From NCBI RefSeq assembly GCF_004337985.1, contig NC_043744.1, positions 4,871,417-4,935,416 on the forward strand: 64,000 bases of DNA, given 5' to 3'. The position numbers were made by a program, and so were the translations under genes. The DNA is from Pyricularia pennisetigena. Its lineage: Eukaryota; Ascomycota; Sordariomycetes; Magnaporthales; Pyriculariaceae. Shown here one piece after another: positions 60,295 through 64,000 of the stretch. The notes below the pieces were generated by a model, which searched no databases, was not told the DNA's origin, and saw nothing but the letters and a program-made list of their open reading frames with translations. Position 1 is the first letter of the stretch; each line of letters opens with the position of its first letter.

Positions 60295-63200
60295 CTCGGA
60301 GGCGAGTATGCGCAACAAAATCGGGACAAGTTACTAACACTTTTTTATTCTTTATTTTATTTTTTCTTCCAAACAAAAGTGAATACCAACTGACTGGTTC
60401 AGGCAATCAAGTCATGCGAGCAAGATGGGGTAGCGGTGAACTGTGTTGGTATTAATCGGATCAATTCCATCAAAATCAATCGACAGTACTATGGTATCGC
60501 GGTACGTGCCCAGGTACCTACTTAGTCAGTCGCTTTGATTGACAGTTTGCGCCAGAATACCATCGTCGATGTCGAGTCAAAGTTTCTTTTTTGTTTCTTT
60601 CTTCTTCGTCGACTTCTTCCTTTGAGCGGAGTGGCTGTGCAAAAAAAAAAAAAAAAAAAAAAAAAAGACCTACGCACAGATTTCCTGAAACGTGGGCAAC
60701 TGCTCGTCCAATTTAGCTGTAGACTAGCCAGTTATAGTGATTTTTCGGTGCTGCGTATTTTGGTCTTTAATTTATTTTATTTTATTTTCTTCTGTTTCGC
60801 TGTTGCTCATTCTCCCCCGCCTCAGCATCCGGTCACATTTGGCGAAGACCTTTTTTCCGAGCCTATCGTACGAGAGAGTAGTGCTGAGTCTCTACCTAAT
60901 ACATTCAAGACCTGAAAGCAAAAAAGTATGCAGCGCCCAAGGAGTATAAGCCATGTTACCCGAACTGTCAACAGCCCCATCGGTTCCATTCCGTTCCTTA
61001 CGCCGAAGGCGGGACTACCTTCCAAGGTCGGGCTGGTATCCCGGACGCCTCAGACTTCTGGAGACTTCCACACATGTACAAGATACCTACAATAGTAAAA
61101 GCCCATCTCCTGGGACGACAGGCAGTTAGACGAGTCCTTGTGGTAACCCCCCCTTGTCATTATGGGACGCCCCCCTTCTTCTCCTCCTCCTCGTACCGAG
61201 ACTCAATGTCAGGCTGCGCGCTACATGCGTCCGGGTCCCTGAACTGCTGGATTGACGTCACACCCGCTCAAGCTACATGTACGTTGTAGACGAAAAAAAA
61301 AGAGTAATGGGGCTCCGGGACTATTGCTATGCAATGCAATTTCCCTGACCCAGTCTGCATACCGCTTCGCGGCTCAGTTCATCACCGGGGAGGATCCATC
61401 TCAAGCACCTTGGCCGGGGAGGGCTGGCAAGGGAAAAGATCAAAAGAAGAAAGGTTGCAGTCAAAGCCTAGTCTAGTAGCCAACAAGTAATATTCTTTTT
61501 TTGGGGTCTATTTCTTGATCTCCTTGATAGTAAGTGAGTGGGTGCTTTGGCTACAAGGGACCAGGGGACTATCGTAAAGGCTGGGCGTGAGCTGAGTTCC
61601 CAGCGATTCGGGAAAGGGGTCGGGTTCCTTTTCGGACACAAGTTTACCTTTTTCTTCCATCCGGACGTTTTATCTAAATGGCCGTAGCGGACTGCGGACA
61701 GGGGACTATACTATTCCTACGGTAAGTAGGGTACTTTGACCGAGGTGCTTGCGCGCGCAGGGTCCAATAGATTGCGAGTCACCCTTCCCTACATAGATGC
61801 AGGAATCGGACCTTGATGGACTTTTTTTTTCTATATTATTATCGATTAAGGCTTGTTTTTGTTGAGCCTAACTTGCAGAGTAGGCATGAAACTACCACGT
61901 ATGTAGTCTTAAAGGGACTAACTCAAGTCATGTTCCCTCGTTTTAGTCTATTGATCGCCGACCGACAGAAAAAAAACGATCGAGATGTTGAAAATTGGGC
62001 CTGGTGCCTGATCACCGGTGTGGTGTGCTCACTTGCCTGCAAGTAGGACATGCCTGTCGCTTTGCTTTTTATACTCTTGTTTTTTTTTCCTCCATGTTTG
62101 ACCGGATGAGCAGGCTTGTATCCGGGATGTCGGTTGAGGTCTACGTTTCCAGGCACATTGCGCTCCAGCCTCTGGTTCAATACATCCTACGCAATTTAGG
62201 TAATCAAAAAAGACAGCTTGCCTTGCCAAGTCGGTTGTCACGGACGGCGTAAAAACGACGTGCTTTTGATATACAATATATGTCGACGTATCAGAACAAC
62301 TGACCCTGTCAAACTTTCTAGAAGTGGTAAGTCTAGGTCCGCAGAGAAGGAGGGTAAAAAAAAAAGGAAGATTTTACTTTAAGCCAATTATTCGTCCAGA
62401 AATCCAACCCTTGCTCTCTCATTCCATTTGCAGGGCGACAGGCTGTAATCTGCCGTGCGTTGAGAATCATCATGACATCATAGTCCAGCGGCTAGGGGGG
62501 TGGGTTTTCATTTCCCTTCCATCGTGATCTCTGGACAAGTCTGCTGCGGGTTGGGGGAGTGGGCGCAAAAAAAAAAAAAAAAAAAAAAAAAGAGAACGAG
62601 GGAACCAGGGTGGAGTAGGAATCTCCCTTGTCAGTGCGGCGCAAAGCCCATTGTGAAAAGTACCGTACCGTGCTTGCTGTGGCTAATGCGATTGATGTAC
62701 CTTGGTCTCTAGTTTTTTTGTTGCTTTCCTATTCATCTTTTATTTTCCATTTTATGTCCTACTTTTCTCTCTTCTTTTCTTCTTTTCCCTGCTCCTGCGG
62801 CTGCTGCAAATGGGATGTCGGGCGTGGCTGCGTGCGCGTTGGAAAGCGAACCCCTCGCGGGATCCGTGGACTGGCAGACAAGGTACCTCGATACCAGGCT
62901 AGGCACCCTGACCTGACTTGGACAAGGTGTGGCCGTACCTAGTACCTAGTCAAAAAAGGGACCCACAGAATGCATGTGGAGCTGTTAATCCCTGCGTTTT
63001 CTTGACGGGCGGCGCGCCACCAAGCCCGGGCTCACATCATTGCACTCTTCCACTCCCTTGGGAGACCCCAGTTCTGCCTTCCTGCTTCTACTGCCCACCT
63101 TTTGCTCCGCCTGGTGCGCAAAGACTGTCCGTCGGTATACATATCAAGCGCCGTCCCCCGAAAGCAGAGGCTGTGGCTCAGTTCGTTCGTGATTCAACTT

Positions 63201-63604
63201 TTGACGTTCACATCTCCAACCAACATAGAGGTACTCTACTCTACCCCTACCTACCATTACCACTTCTCACGCCCCACTGCCAGCCATCTCGTGCGTCAAC
63301 ATCTTACTTCATTGTAAGTGGCCCATACAACAGCTGTCTTGCACTGGGACATTGCGGACATAGTCGTCAACCTATCCATAGCTCCGTCTGACAAGCTTCA
63401 GCAAACAGTCCGTTGGGTGGCTTTTTTTTTTGTTCCTAGAAAGAAAGAAAAAAAAAAACAAAAAGACTCGGGGATATTGAACGACGCAGAACAAGCTTGT
63501 GGCTACAGCAAGAGCTTGGAATTACAATATCATAGTCACAGTTGGTTCATACTGGAGATCTACATACAACAGCCACCACAACACGACACACGCATACCGC
63601 AAAC
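51178..63604. other. 12.4 kb gene-poor region
   Basis: No convincing protein gene, tRNA or rRNA is visible. It is dotted with homopolymers: T17 (54301-54317), T22 (56440-56461), T30 (60265-60294), A26 (60641-60666), A25 (62567-62591). There is a (GTCT)n run at 56463-56486. A more AT-rich, possibly degraded stretch lies at 52600-53050. The promoter of RCM1 is at the left end. The right part is probably the promoter and leader of the right-edge gene; a GTAAGT at 63314 could be a leader-intron donor. Isolated open frames (54034-54171, 57876-58505) are noted separately. Confidence 0.5.
57876..58505 (+). CDS. Doubtful long ORF, unknown product
   Basis: This is the longest open frame of the gene-poor region (about 209 codons from the first ATG). 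It contains simple-sequence-derived residues (RHTHTYIQICTH from a CA-rich run), no signal peptide, no recognised domain, and overlaps an open frame on the other strand. I list it because the length is somewhat more than chance would give, but its composition is not protein-like. Confidence 0.12.
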   Translation: MLRLHGRIRNTGRIAKHGRTRDQKVTFLLSWVAERGLRGKKGSTVIDCMVWYGVKPRYFSAGYSGALEEDGVKNPAKAHAIEISLLLCVSLKVARTRRPHSHYVVIMCVLPVAHPRHTHTYIQICTHELVVPTPQRVTDITQHFAMYTPYALGQISAGRRYSWYGHDPLGIFTTIKYSTQNIYKGGKPVKSAKKRIEPRRRDSNHWLVF

Positions 63605-64000
63605 ATGCACGCAAGAGACGCAGCAGGCCGGCAGGTGTCGTTATTGAATGATGACGTCCCTTCATACTCGCCACCAGTAGAATACTCAACAGTACAAAGG
63701 CTCTCATACTCGACTGCAAACCACGTCCTCTCTCGACCATTCAACGCCGCACTCGCAAGGAGCGCATCAGCCTCACCCAACGCCCCGCAACTATCACGGT
63801 CCGATTCGTATGACTCCCAAAACAGCAGCGAGCCCTTGTCACCCATGACACCGAACGTCATGTATCCCGACTACGGTCACCCAACCCCGACACTCTACAA
63901 CCCATCAGAAAGCACTACTCCCTACGACGAATACCTCCCCGATGCGCCTCCTCCACCAAGCTCAGCCAAGAGGCCCGTCACCTTTGGCAGTCGCAGCAGC
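63605..64000 (+). CDS. 5' end of a Ser/Pro/Tyr-rich protein, truncated by the window edge
   Basis: The frame is open for 132 codons from the ATG at 63605 to the last base of the window. The first residues read MHARDAAGRQVSLLNDDVPS; further on are EYSTVQRLSYSTANHVLSRP, FNAALARSASASPNAPQLSR and PSSAKRPVTFGSRSS. Third positions are G/C-biased and the composition is that of a disordered N-terminus. Such tails are frequent in fungal transcription factors, and the long upstream non-coding region fits a regulatory gene, but no DNA-binding domain lies within the window and I do not name it. The true start could be in an upstream exon, because the first ten residues look less protein-like than what follows. 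Confidence 0.7.
   Translation, partial: MHARDAAGRQVSLLNDDVPSYSPPVEYSTVQRLSYSTANHVLSRPFNAALARSASASPNAPQLSRSDSYDSQNSSEPLSPMTPNVMYPDYGHPTPTLYNPSESTTPYDEYLPDAPPPPSSAKRPVTFGSRSS

Overview
The window is eukaryotic nuclear DNA from a filamentous ascomycete. The evidence is short spliceosomal introns (about 78-160 bp) with GT..AG ends and CTRAY-like branch sites, GC-rich codon third positions, and proteins typical of Pezizomycotina (Npr3, Clf1, Prp31, an Osh4/Kes1-type OSBP, a fungal Hsp20, a GT31 enzyme). The long intergenic stretches rich in poly(A)/poly(T) and in TACCTACCTAGG-like words suggest a Sordariomycete, possibly Magnaporthales; that last step is inference.

Layout. 1-4989: no gene seen; probably promoter and long 5' leader of a bHLH transcription factor (4990-6600). 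7603-13691: two genes on the minus strand, a nine-exon MFS anion:cation symporter containing a 9-nt microexon, and NPR3 of the TORC1-inhibiting GATOR1/SEACIT complex. 15491-16840: ethanolamine kinase. 18282-22741: five-exon gene for a 1342-residue C2H2 zinc-finger protein. 22742-29558: almost gene-free, but a 59-codon GC-rich open end (27677-27856) emerges from a 28-N assembly gap and implies a gene hidden in the gap. 29559-32603: 1014-residue protein with a C-terminal SAM-methyltransferase domain. 35614-43577: a small secreted Lys-rich protein, a GT31-like glycosyltransferase, an oxysterol-binding protein and a small heat-shock protein, all on the plus strand. 44320-51177: a compact housekeeping block with PRP31 and CLF1 (divergent pre-mRNA splicing factors) and the 25S rRNA m5C methyltransferase RCM1/NSUN5, convergent with CLF1. 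51178-63604: about 12.4 kb without a convincing gene, full of homopolymers and microsatellites, ending at the 5' end of a Ser/Pro/Tyr-rich protein that runs off the right edge.

Functional themes are general: nutrient signalling and uptake (NPR3, MFS symporter), phospholipid and sterol handling (ethanolamine kinase, OSBP), RNA processing (PRP31, CLF1, RCM1) and transcription (bHLH, C2H2, perhaps the right-edge gene). I see no biosynthetic cluster, no intact transposon, no CRISPR array, no rRNA and no convincing tRNA. I did not find an obviously new biological system. The points most worth a second look are the 9-nt microexon, the gene lost in the gap, the inverted repeat around the TATA box of the heat-shock gene, the Asn in the OSBP fingerprint, and the two long gene-poor regions. 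Exon boundaries were derived by hand from reading frame, splice signals and family knowledge.
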